The notes beneath the pieces are model-generated. The model searched no databases and was not told the DNA's origin. It saw only the letters and a program-made list of their open reading frames with translations. Both the position numbers and the translations under genes were made by a program. A stretch of DNA of 64,000 nt from Arthrobacter pascens (GTDB taxonomy: Bacteria > Actinomycetota > Actinomycetes > Actinomycetales > Micrococcaceae), in assembly GCF_030815585.1 (NCBI RefSeq), contig NZ_JAUSWY010000001.1, positions 1,860,001 through 1,924,000 on the forward strand, given 5' to 3'. Positions 17,062-25,244 of this stretch are shown one piece after another (within the stretch, counting starts at the first letter, position 1; every line of letters starts with the position of its first letter).

Positions 17062-18471
17062 ATGCCGTTGAATAAAAAAGTCCTGGCCATTGTCCTTGCC
17101 GGCGGCGAGGGAAACCGACTCATGCCGTTGACGGCCGACAGGGCCAAGCCCGGCGTCCCGTTTGCCGGCAGCTACCGGCTGATCGACTTTGCCCTGTCCA
17201 ACTTGGTGAATTCCCGCTATCTCCAGATCGTCGTCCTGACGCAGTACAAATCGCACAGCCTTGACCGACATATCTCCGAAACCTGGCGGATGTCCACGCA
17301 GTTGGGCAACTATGTGGCCTCGGTACCCGCGCAGCAGCGCGTCGGCAAGAGCTGGTTCCTTGGCAGCGCCAACGCCATCTATCAGTCCCTGAACCTGATC
17401 CGCGACTCCAACCCGGACATTGTGGTGGTTGTCGGAGCCGATCACGTCTACCGCATGGACTTTGGCCAGATGGTGGAACAGCACGTTCTCAGCGGGGCCA
17501 AGGCCACCGTAGCCGCAGTGCGGCAGCCGCTGAACATGGCCAACCAGTTCGGCGTCATCGAGGTGGACCAGGACGATCCGCAGAAAATCGCCGCGTTTGT
17601 GGAGAAGCCCGCCACCACGCCCGGCTTGGCCGCGGATCCCACTCAGTTCCTGGCATCGATGGGCAACTACGTGTTCGACGCGGACGCCCTGGTGGATGCA
17701 CTCCACGTTGACGCCGAGCGCCTTGACACCAAGCACGACATGGGCGGGGACATCATTCCGTACTTCGTCAACCAGGGGGAAGCGGGGGTCTACGACTTCA
17801 CCCTCAACGACATCCCCGGTTCCACTGAGCGTGACCGCACCTACTGGCGTGACGTCGGCACCATCGACTCCTTCTATGACGCCCATATGGACCTCATTTC
17901 CCCGCTCCCGGTCTTCAACCTGTACAACTCCGAGTGGCCCATCTACACCCGGCAGACCATTTCGCCGCCTGCCAAGTTCGTCCGTGGGGAAAACAACGCC
18001 GTGGGCACCGCCCTGGATTCCATTGTGGCTAATGGCGTGGTGATCTCCGGCGGCATCGTGGAAGGCTCCGTCCTCTCCAACGACGTCTTCGTAGGAACCC
18101 GCAGCCGAGTGCTCGACTCCGTTCTGATGGACAAGGTGAACATCGGCGAGGGCGCTGTGGTCAACCGGGCCATTATCGACAAGAACGTCAAGGTTCCGGC
18201 GGGCGCCGCGATCGGGCTGGACCCGGAGCTGGACCGGGCCCGTGGTTTCAAGGTGACCGAATCCGGCATCACTGTGCTGTCCAAGGGCCAGGAAGTGCCG
18301 GAACCCGGAGACGCGGAACGCGCACTCTCCGCCAAGAACCTTCACCAGGTTCCCAATGCCGTCAAAGCGGCCACCGCCAACTACCCGGAACTCCGGGAAT
18401 CGGTGGAGCAGGCGGCAGGCGCGCAGGCCGGGTCTGGCAGAAAGGCTCCACAGGCCGCCCTGCGTTCCTGA
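17062..18471 (+). CDS. glgC: Glucose-1-phosphate adenylyltransferase
   Basis: 469 residues, slightly longer than most bacterial GlgC because of a Gln/Ala-rich tail after about 435. The nucleotidyltransferase domain shows [20 protein letters not shown] with [28 protein letters not shown], and the C-terminal left-handed beta-helix with its [16 protein letters not shown] repeats (about 330-400). It makes ADP-glucose from glucose-1-phosphate and ATP, the committed step of glycogen or alpha-glucan synthesis, and is normally allosterically controlled. The ATG follows AGGAG. Divergent from the GT4 synthase. Confidence 0.95.
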   Translation: MPLNKKVLAIVLAGGEGNRLMPLTADRAKPGVPFAGSYRLIDFALSNLVNSRYLQIVVLTQYKSHSLDRHISETWRMSTQLGNYVASVPAQQRVGKSWFLGSANAIYQSLNLIRDSNPDIVVVVGADHVYRMDFGQMVEQHVLSGAKATVAAVRQPLNMANQFGVIEVDQDDPQKIAAFVEKPATTPGLAADPTQFLASMGNYVFDADALVDALHVDAERLDTKHDMGGDIIPYFVNQGEAGVYDFTLNDIPGSTERDRTYWRDVGTIDSFYDAHMDLISPLPVFNLYNSEWPIYTRQTISPPAKFVRGENNAVGTALDSIVANGVVISGGIVEGSVLSNDVFVGTRSRVLDSVLMDKVNIGEGAVVNRAIIDKNVKVPAGAAIGLDPELDRARGFKVTESGITVLSKGQEVPEPGDAERALSAKNLHQVPNAVKAATANYPELRESVEQAAGAQAGSGRKAPQAALRS

Positions 18472-18474
18472 CGG

Positions 18475-18505
18475 CCGGGCTGCCCTGAAGGCAAGGGCAG
18501 GCCGG
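18475..18505 (+). terminator. Hairpin after glgC
   Basis: CTGCCCT/AGGGCAG (18480-18486, 18494-18500), extended by CCGG on both sides across a G-G mismatch. It starts 4 bp after the stop and lacks a T run. Confidence 0.4.
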
Positions 18506-18520
18506 ATCTTCGCAAGGCTG

Positions 18521-18526
18521 TAAAAT
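18521..18526 (+). promoter_or_regulatory. -10 box of a probably leaderless gene
   Basis: TAAAAT ends 7 bp before ATG 18534, so the transcript should start at or next to the start codon. No -35 box and no Shine-Dalgarno site are visible. Confidence 0.55.
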
Positions 18527-18533
18527 CGGTACA

Positions 18534-19985
18534 ATGAGCTCCCCCGATCTGACGCCTGCGGAAATCCAGGCCTGCCTCAAGGTTTTGAACTCCATCCACG
18601 TCTACGACGAAGAACACCCGGACTTCGTCTCGGTGCGGCGTGCCACCGGGAAGATGTTCAAGGCCGTCAAGCGGCACCGGCGGGTGACCAAGCGTGATCT
18701 GATCTCCGAAGCAGACCGCGCCGTGATAGCGCAGACGGCTACAGCAGCGCCGGACCGCATCGACGACGAAACCCGCGGCAACAAGCTCGAGACGTCGGCC
18801 ACAGGCAAGGTGGCCGGGCACCTCATCCGGTCACGCCCGTGCTACATCTGCAAGCAGCACTACACCCAGGTGGACGCCTTCTACCACCAGCTTTGCCCCG
18901 AGTGCGCCGCTTTCAGCCATAGCAAGCGCGATGCCCGAACCGACCTCACCGGCCGCCGGGCACTGTTGACCGGCGGGCGGGCGAAAATCGGCATGTACAT
19001 CGCCCTGCGCCTGCTGCGGGACGGAGCCCACACCACCATCACCACCAGGTTTCCCAAGGATGCCGCACGCCGGTTCGCCGCCACGGAGGACAGCGGGGAC
19101 TGGCTGCACCGGCTGCAGATAGTGGGCATAGACCTGCGCGATCCCTCCCAGGTCATGGCCCTGACCGATTCCCTGAACGCTGCGGGCCCCCTTGACATCA
19201 TCATCAACAACGCCGCCCAAACGGTGCGCCGCTCGGGCAACGCCTACAAACCACTGGTGGACGCAGAGGACGAGCCGCTGCCCGCCGCACTTGAGGCAGC
19301 AAACGGCGGGCCGGTACTGTTGACATTCGGCCACGCCCACGACAAGCACCCGCTCGCGCTGGCCAGCACTGTCACCGAGCACCCCGTGCTGGCCGGCGAT
19401 GCCATCACGTCTCTGGCTCTCTCCACCGGATCTGCTTCGCTGGAGCGGATCGCTTCCGGTACCGCCATCGATGCCGGCGGGCTGGTCCCGGACGTGGCTG
19501 CCATCAACAGCTGGACGCAGGTGCTTGACGAGGTCGATCCACTGGAGCTGCTGGAGGTGCAGCTCTGCAACGTGACGGCACCGTTCCTGCTGGTCAGCCG
19601 GCTGCGCGAAGCCATGAAACACTCAACAGCGCGCCGGAAATACATTGTGAACGTCTCCGCGATGGAAGGCCAGTTCTCCCGCGCGTACAAGGGGCCAGGC
19701 CATCCGCACACCAACATGGCCAAAGCAGCGCTGAATATGATGACCCGGACCAGCGCCCAGGAAATGCTGGAGGCCGACGGGATTCTCATGACCGCCGTGG
19801 ACACCGGGTGGATCACCGATGAACGCCCGCACTTCACCAAGGTCCGGCTCATGGAAGAAGGCTTCCATGCGCCGCTGGACCTGGTTGACGGCGCGGCCCG
19901 CGTCTACGATCCCATCGTTATGGGTGAAAAGGGCGAGGACCAGTTCGGGGTCTTCCTGAAGGACTACAAGCCCAGCCCCTGGTAA
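18534..19985 (+). CDS. SDR-family oxidoreductase with N-terminal zinc ribbon
   Basis: 483 residues in three parts: a charged helical N terminus (about 1-95), a four-cysteine zinc ribbon (Cys103, Cys106, Cys121, Cys124), and a long SDR domain (about 138-460). The cofactor loop is LLTGGRAKIGMYIA, and NNAAQ replaces NNAG. At the catalytic YxxxK site the sequence is TNMAK, so Tyr is replaced by Thr393 while Lys397 remains. The SDR domain has an insert at about 225-320. I do not know the substrate. The Tyr substitution and zinc ribbon suggest either an unusual reductase or a non-catalytic role. It stands alone between glgC and the flavin-binding gene. Confidence 0.83.
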   Translation: MSSPDLTPAEIQACLKVLNSIHVYDEEHPDFVSVRRATGKMFKAVKRHRRVTKRDLISEADRAVIAQTATAAPDRIDDETRGNKLETSATGKVAGHLIRSRPCYICKQHYTQVDAFYHQLCPECAAFSHSKRDARTDLTGRRALLTGGRAKIGMYIALRLLRDGAHTTITTRFPKDAARRFAATEDSGDWLHRLQIVGIDLRDPSQVMALTDSLNAAGPLDIIINNAAQTVRRSGNAYKPLVDAEDEPLPAALEAANGGPVLLTFGHAHDKHPLALASTVTEHPVLAGDAITSLALSTGSASLERIASGTAIDAGGLVPDVAAINSWTQVLDEVDPLELLEVQLCNVTAPFLLVSRLREAMKHSTARRKYIVNVSAMEGQFSRAYKGPGHPHTNMAKAALNMMTRTSAQEMLEADGILMTAVDTGWITDERPHFTKVRLMEEGFHAPLDLVDGAARVYDPIVMGEKGEDQFGVFLKDYKPSPW

Positions 19986-20068
19986 GGAGGGACTCCCGCC
20001 GGATTCCTGCCAGGCACCGCACGCCGATACCCGCCGGCGGATCCCTATGCTGACCTCTGGCTTAGGCG

Positions 20069-20074
20069 TAGGCT
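20069..20074 (+). promoter_or_regulatory. -10 box of a probably leaderless gene
   Basis: TAGGCT ends 7 bp before ATG 20082. No -35 match and no ribosome site are seen. Confidence 0.4.
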
Positions 20075-20081
20075 CAGCGGC

Positions 20082-20549
20082 ATGAGCAGCGAGTCATCCT
20101 CCGAAGTGCAGAACTTGGAACACCACCAATGCTGGGCCATGTTGCGGACGGTCTCAGTCGGCAGGCTGGCAGTCCTGGTGGACGGCCAGCCTGACATCTT
20201 TCCCATCAACTACACCGTGGACGGCGGGACGCTGGTGTTTCGGACGGGCGAAGGAACCAAGCTGGCCGGGTCAACCGGCGGTGCCCTGGTGGCAATGGAA
20301 GCCGACGGCGTGGACGCCATCAGCGGGCAGGCCTGGAGCGTTGTGGTGAAAGGACCTGCAGCGGCCATCACAGGAACGGAGCATATCCTGGACACGGCCG
20401 CCCTCTACCTGTTTCCCTGGCAGGCAGGAAAGAAAGACGCCTTTATCCGCGTGAGTCCTGATTCGATCACCGGCAGGCGATTCAGGGTCACCGCGCCCAT
20501 GACGTGGTGGACCCAGCTCAGCCCAGCGGTCAAGACAGCCCCGGAGTAG
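20082..20549 (+). CDS. Pyridoxamine 5'-phosphate oxidase family protein
   Basis: 155-residue split-barrel flavin-binding protein. VGRLAVLVDGQPDIFPINYT and FRTGEGTKLAGS are typical of the small PPOX-like proteins of Actinobacteria, several of which bind FMN or F420. It is too short and divergent to be the pyridoxine biosynthesis enzyme. The ligand and substrate are unknown. Converges on the transglutaminase gene with 25 bp between stops and no hairpin in between. Confidence 0.83.
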   Translation: MSSESSSEVQNLEHHQCWAMLRTVSVGRLAVLVDGQPDIFPINYTVDGGTLVFRTGEGTKLAGSTGGALVAMEADGVDAISGQAWSVVVKGPAAAITGTEHILDTAALYLFPWQAGKKDAFIRVSPDSITGRRFRVTAPMTWWTQLSPAVKTAPE

Positions 20550-20574
20550 GCCGGGCGGCTCCGGCCCCACCACC

Positions 20575-21426
20575 CTAAGCCAGCTGGGTGATCTCCACGC
20601 TGACGCTCAGCGCTGATCCTCCACCGCCGGACAGTATGCCCTTCAGCGGGGGCACGTCGCGGTAGTCTCTGCCCTTGGCAACGGTGACGTGGTAGTCGTC
20701 GGCCGGCTTGTGATTGGTGGGGTCCCAGCTCCGCCAGTCGCCGTCCCACCACTCCAGCCACGCATGCGACTGGCCGGCCACGGTCTCGCCGATGCCCGCC
20801 GTCGACCGCGGGTGCAGATACCCGGAAACGTAACGCGCCGGGATGCCGCAGCTGCGCAGGGCACCGATGGCGAGGTGGGCAAGGTCCTGGCAGACGCCCT
20901 GCCGTTGGCCCCAGGCCTCCTCCGCGTTGGTGGTGACTGCGGTGGAGCCTGACATGTAGGTCATCTCACCGCGCATCCATTCGAATATGGCCAAGGCCGC
21001 TTCGTGCGGATTCCTGTCCTCGACCACTCGGGGAATGATCGCCAGGACCTCTTCGCCCGGAGCGCTGAGCTGTGACTGCGGCAGCCAGTCGCTGAACGTG
21101 TTCAGTGTTTCCGGGGAGGACATTGCGTCCCAGCCGGCGATGTCGGCGTCGGAAGGAACTCTTTCCGAACGGTGCACCTCAACGGTGATGTTGGAGACGA
21201 CTTCAAGGTGGTCATGCGGCATCTGCATGTCGAACGCCGTCACCCTGGTGCCCCAGTAATCGCGGTAGCTGCTCACCGCCGCCTGCGTCGGCGACACCTT
21301 GAGCACGGATTCCAGCACCACCTGCTGGGCGTCCGTCAACGGCGTCATGCGGGCCTCGTTGTAGGACAGCGTGACGCGCTTGTTGTACTTGTATCCCGTG
21401 GTGTGGATGATATTCAGCCGGGTCAT
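20575..21426 (-). CDS. Transglutaminase-like protease-fold protein
   Basis: 283 residues. An N-terminal beta-rich domain (about 1-110) precedes a transglutaminase/papain-fold domain with the full triad: GVCQDLAHL (Cys179), SHAWLEWW (His221) and WDPTN (Asp235). Cytoplasmic, with no signal peptide. In bacteria this architecture accompanies the alpha-E and circularly permuted ATP-grasp genes, as here. The predicted role is hydrolysis or transfer at an amide bond made by the ATP-grasp partner; this is proposed from gene context, not shown. The ATG overlaps the stop of the alpha-E gene (ATGA). Confidence 0.87.
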   Translation of the reverse strand: MTRLNIIHTTGYKYNKRVTLSYNEARMTPLTDAQQVVLESVLKVSPTQAAVSSYRDYWGTRVTAFDMQMPHDHLEVVSNITVEVHRSERVPSDADIAGWDAMSSPETLNTFSDWLPQSQLSAPGEEVLAIIPRVVEDRNPHEAALAIFEWMRGEMTYMSGSTAVTTNAEEAWGQRQGVCQDLAHLAIGALRSCGIPARYVSGYLHPRSTAGIGETVAGQSHAWLEWWDGDWRSWDPTNHKPADDYHVTVAKGRDYRDVPPLKGILSGGGGSALSVSVEITQLA

Positions 21427-22349
21427 GAAACTTCTCCCACCCAGGCCAGTTCGTCCGCCTGATTGAAGTACTTACGGGAAATGGCGTCCGAGGCCTGCGA
21501 CACTGCCTTCTGCACACGTTCCATGTGTTCAGGCAGCTCGGACATGAGGTCGTCCGTCCGATGGAACTCGAGGAAGGTCCGGGCCTGACCCACGATCCGG
21601 CGCGCATCGTTCATGAAGCCCACGCGCTGCGCCGAGGGGTCCAGTTTGGCCAGGCACTCATCGGCGTCGCGCAGGGCGTACACGATGGAGCGCGGAAACA
21701 GGCGGTCCAGCAGGAGAAACTCCGCGGCGTGCTGGTCGCCGAAAGCAGCCCGACGGGTGCGCAGGAAGGATTCGTAGGCTCCGGCGCACCGCAGCATGTT
21801 GACCCAGGACATCCCTGCGGAGAGTACATCCCTTGTTGAGAGCATGCGGGCCGTCATGTCAGCCCGCTCCAGGGAGCGGCCCAGCACCAGGAACAGCCAG
21901 CTATCGTCATGGCTCACCGTAGTGTCGGCAAGCCCGCTCACCATTGCGGTCCGTTCCAGCGTCCAGTTACAGAAGCGGTACGTCCCCACCACGTCTTTTC
22001 GGTGCTGGCTCAGCCCGTAGTAGGTGGTGTTAAGGCTCTCCCACAGGCCGGACGAAACCGTCTCGCGGGCACGGCGGGCATTCTCACGTGCGGCGCCGAG
22101 CGATCCGGCGATGGACGTTGCGCTGGTCTTGTCGTAGGCCAGGGCATGGAGAAGTTCGGGCAGGCCGAAGTCTTCACTCTGGGGCCGGGCGCCCATCACC
22201 GCGAGGAGCTCCTGCGCCACGCTGCGGCGTTCCTCCATGGGCAGGTGGTTCAGGCGTTCAAGGTGCACGTCCAGGATCCGTGCCGTACCGTCGGCCCGCT
22301 CAACATAGCGTCCGATCCAAAATAGGGACTCAGCAATACGGCTAAGCAT
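21423..22349 (-). CDS. Alpha-E domain protein (DUF403)
   Basis: 308 residues, almost entirely helical, beginning LSRIAESLFWIGRYVERADG, which is the hallmark of the alpha-E family. Acidic and basic conserved residues cluster in the first 60 and in RADMTARMLSTRD (about 165-180). It has no known enzyme activity and always travels with ATP-grasp and transglutaminase partners. Middle gene of a three-gene operon: 63 bp after the ATP-grasp gene and overlapping the transglutaminase gene by 4 bp. Confidence 0.87.
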   Translation of the reverse strand: MLSRIAESLFWIGRYVERADGTARILDVHLERLNHLPMEERRSVAQELLAVMGARPQSEDFGLPELLHALAYDKTSATSIAGSLGAARENARRARETVSSGLWESLNTTYYGLSQHRKDVVGTYRFCNWTLERTAMVSGLADTTVSHDDSWLFLVLGRSLERADMTARMLSTRDVLSAGMSWVNMLRCAGAYESFLRTRRAAFGDQHAAEFLLLDRLFPRSIVYALRDADECLAKLDPSAQRVGFMNDARRIVGQARTFLEFHRTDDLMSELPEHMERVQKAVSQASDAISRKYFNQADELAWVGEVS

Positions 22350-22412
22350 TCGCGGCTACCTCCTGGGCGTCCGAAACGTCGGTGAATGGAACCACCGGGA
22401 CAGTTGCCCGGC

Positions 22413-23969
22413 TCACTGCTGCTGCTCCGACTGGCGGTCGCGCCAGTTGCTCTCGACGGGCCAGACCGAGACACGCTCTCGGATGGCGATGGATGGCCGT
22501 GGCACGGTCTCCACGGGGACGTGGGGCGAATCGGCCAGCACCCATGTGTCCTTGGAACCGCCGCCCTGGCTGGAATTCACGATCAGCGAGCCCTCCTTCA
22601 GCGCCACCCGGGTGAGCCCACCGGGAAGGACCCAGACGTCGTCGCCGTCGTTCACGGCGAAGGGCCTCAGGTCAACGTGCCGGGGGCCGAATTTGTCGCC
22701 GCTCAGGGTGGGCACGGTGGAAAGTTGCAGCACCGGCTGGGCGATCCAGCCGCGGGGATCCGCGAGGACCCGCTTGCGGAGGGCCTCAAGTTCGTCCTTT
22801 GAGGCGTCCGGCCCGATCACGAGGCCCTTGCCGCCGGAGCCATCCACGGGCTTCACCACCAGCTCGGCGAGATTGTCCAGGACGTATTCCCGGGCTTCCT
22901 TCTCCTCCAGCCGGAAGGTGTCCACGTTCGCGATGACGGGCTCCTCATTCAGGTAGTAGCGGATGAGGTCCGGAACGTAGCTGTAGACCAGCTTGTCGTC
23001 CGCGACGCCGTTACCCACGGCGTTCGCGATGGTCACGCCGCCTGCCCGGGCGGCATTGACCAGGCCGGGGCAGCCGAGCATCGAGTCCGAGCGGAACTGC
23101 AGCGGGTCGAGGAACTCATCGTCGATCCGTTTATAGATCACATCCACGCGCTGTTCGCCGGCGGTGGTCCGCATGTAGACGCGGTTGCCGCGACAGATGA
23201 GGTCACGGCCTTCAACAAGTTCGACGCCCATCAGGCCGGCCAGCAGGGTGTGTTCAAAATAGGCACTGTTGAACACGCCGGGGGTGAGCACCACAACGGT
23301 AGGGTCATCGACGCCGGAGGGCGCCGTTTTGCGCAGGGCCGACAGCAACCGGCGAGGGTACTCCTCCACGGGCCGGATGAGCTGCTGGCCGAAAGCCTCC
23401 GGCAGGCCCTTGGCCATGGCCCGACGGTTCTCCAGGACGTAGCTGACGCCGGAGGGAACCCTGACGTTGTCCTCCAGGACTCGGAAGGTGCCGGCAGCAT
23501 CACGGACGACGTCGATGCCGGAAATGTGAACGCGGACGCCGCCCGCGGGCTCGAAGCCCTGCACCTGGCGGTGGAAGTGGGCGCTGGTGGTCACGAGCTG
23601 GCGAGGAATGACGCCATCGGCCACCACGTTCATCTTGTCATAGACATCGTCCAGGAACGCCTCAAGGGCCCGTACCCGCTGGGCCACGCCACGCTCCAGC
23701 ACATCCCACTCGTCCTTGGGGATTACGCGGGGAACAATGTCCAGGGGGAAGGGCCGCTCCTCCCCTGCGAAGTCAAAGGTCACGCCGCGGTCCAGGAACG
23801 TCCGAGCCATCGAATCCGCCCGGGCACTGACATCGGCGAGGGAGAGTTTCCGCAGGGCATCCGCGACCTGGGAATAGGAATCACGGGTTTCCTGGCCGGG
23901 GGCGAACATCTCGTCGTAGGCGCCGGTTCTCCCGGCAGCCTCGGAGTAATCCTGGAATAGGTCTGACAT
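22413..23969 (-). CDS. Circularly permuted type 2 ATP-grasp protein
   Basis: 518 residues from ATG 23969, which follows AAAGGAC. Longer in-frame starts would overlap the divergent transporter gene. Conserved parts include FPLDIVPRVIPKDEW, RVLEDNVRVPSGVSYVLENR, VIYKRIDDEFLDP and the ATP-binding VVKPVDGSGGKGLVIG. The family (DUF404/DUF407) is related to carboxylate-amine ligases and is thought to join an amino compound to a carboxylate using ATP. Substrates are unknown. First gene of the operon with alpha-E and transglutaminase. The last about 25 residues are rich in Gln/Arg. Confidence 0.88.
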   Translation of the reverse strand: MSDLFQDYSEAAGRTGAYDEMFAPGQETRDSYSQVADALRKLSLADVSARADSMARTFLDRGVTFDFAGEERPFPLDIVPRVIPKDEWDVLERGVAQRVRALEAFLDDVYDKMNVVADGVIPRQLVTTSAHFHRQVQGFEPAGGVRVHISGIDVVRDAAGTFRVLEDNVRVPSGVSYVLENRRAMAKGLPEAFGQQLIRPVEEYPRRLLSALRKTAPSGVDDPTVVVLTPGVFNSAYFEHTLLAGLMGVELVEGRDLICRGNRVYMRTTAGEQRVDVIYKRIDDEFLDPLQFRSDSMLGCPGLVNAARAGGVTIANAVGNGVADDKLVYSYVPDLIRYYLNEEPVIANVDTFRLEEKEAREYVLDNLAELVVKPVDGSGGKGLVIGPDASKDELEALRKRVLADPRGWIAQPVLQLSTVPTLSGDKFGPRHVDLRPFAVNDGDDVWVLPGGLTRVALKEGSLIVNSSQGGGSKDTWVLADSPHVPVETVPRPSIAIRERVSVWPVESNWRDRQSEQQQ

Positions 23970-24080
23970 GTCCTTTAGCCAACCATCTTTTCGTTTCGAA
24001 ATCATTACTGCTACCCATTGTGGCGTGTTGAAGCGGCCCGCTGGTTCGTGGATTCCTGTCCTTTCCGGCAAAGTGGGTGA

Positions 24081-25205
24081 GTGCCAGTGAACAGAAGCCG
24101 CAGAGTCACCAGAGGTGGACGGAACAGCGGACAGCTCAATCCACTGCACGGCAGTCCGGACCGCCTCATGCCGGGCCTGCTGTCAGCCGCCGTTGCCCTG
24201 GCGGTGGCGTTCGCTGTCCATGCGCTGGTGCCCGTCCTTCCCGCGATGACCCTGGCCGTTGTCCTGGGCCTGCTCGCCGCAAACCTGCCCGGCACAGCAG
24301 TGTGGATAGCCGGACGGGCCAGGCCCGGCCTCGACTTCGCAGGCAAGCATTTCATGCGCGGCGGAATCGTCATGCTGGGCCTGAAGGTCAGCATCATGGA
24401 TGTCCTGGGCCTGGGCTGGCTGGCCTTGCTTCTGATTGCGGGAGTGGTGCTGGCGGGTTTCGGCGGCACCTACCTCGTCGCCAGGCTTTTCCGGCTTCCG
24501 CGGGAGACATCACTGCTGGTGGCCACCGGCTTTTCGATCTGCGGCGCATCCGCCATCGGTGCCATGGCTGCTGTGCGCCGGATCCGGCACGTGGACACAG
24601 TGCTGCCGGTGGCGCTGGTGACGCTCTGCGGAACACTGGCGATCGGGGTGCTGCCGCTGCTGGTGCATCCCCTGCAGCTCAGCTCCGTTGCGTTCGGTGC
24701 CTGGACAGGCGCGTCCGTGCACGACGTCGGCCAGGTAGTTGCAACAGCGCAGACCGCCGGTACGGCGGCTCTCGGAATCGCCGTCGTGGTTAAGCTCACC
24801 CGCGTGCTCCTGCTGGCGCCGATGGTTGCCGTGGCCGGTGTGCAGCAGCGGTTCAGCGCCGCCAGACGGCGCCGTGACGAGGCGGCACGTAGCACGTCGC
24901 TGGGTGACGCTGCGGCGCTGGCGTCATCGGTGGCGGGAGCGCTGCCCCCGGTGGTGCCCCTGTTCGTCGTGGGCTTCGTGGCGATGGTGGCCCTGCGCTC
25001 CACCGGGTGGCTGGCGCCAGGCTGGCTCGATGCCGGAGCGGGGCTCCAGGACATCCTGCTGGGCGCGGCGCTGTTCGGGCTGGGGTCCGCAGTGCGGATC
25101 CGCACGCTGCTGCACACCGGATCACGTGCACTGCTCGCCGCCCTGGTGGCGTGGCTCCTGATTGCGCTGCTGGGCTTGGGGGCCGCCCTGCTGATGACCG
25201 CCTAG
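24081..25205 (+). CDS. YeiH-family putative sulfate/anion exporter
   Basis: 374 residues and about ten membrane segments. The signatures FAGKHFMRGGIVMLGLKVS, GFSICGASAIGAMAAVRR and SVHDVGQVVATA are characteristic of the YeiH (UPF0324) family. A cytoplasmic basic loop (about 255-270) splits the two halves. The substrate is not firmly known; sulfate-like or organosulfonate export has been suggested for relatives. Start assigned at GTG 24081, with a second GTG two codons on. Divergent from the ATP-grasp operon. Confidence 0.85.
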   Translation: MPVNRSRRVTRGGRNSGQLNPLHGSPDRLMPGLLSAAVALAVAFAVHALVPVLPAMTLAVVLGLLAANLPGTAVWIAGRARPGLDFAGKHFMRGGIVMLGLKVSIMDVLGLGWLALLLIAGVVLAGFGGTYLVARLFRLPRETSLLVATGFSICGASAIGAMAAVRRIRHVDTVLPVALVTLCGTLAIGVLPLLVHPLQLSSVAFGAWTGASVHDVGQVVATAQTAGTAALGIAVVVKLTRVLLLAPMVAVAGVQQRFSAARRRRDEAARSTSLGDAAALASSVAGALPPVVPLFVVGFVAMVALRSTGWLAPGWLDAGAGLQDILLGAALFGLGSAVRIRTLLHTGSRALLAALVAWLLIALLGLGAALLMTA

Positions 25206-25244
25206 GGCAGCGAGGTCAGAAGTGCCCCGTGATTAGATAGCTGG

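Noticed and set aside
16939..18534. 531-codon open frame antisense to glgC
   Set aside because: High-GC shadow frame. glgC has every family motif, and the antisense product has no recognisable domain.
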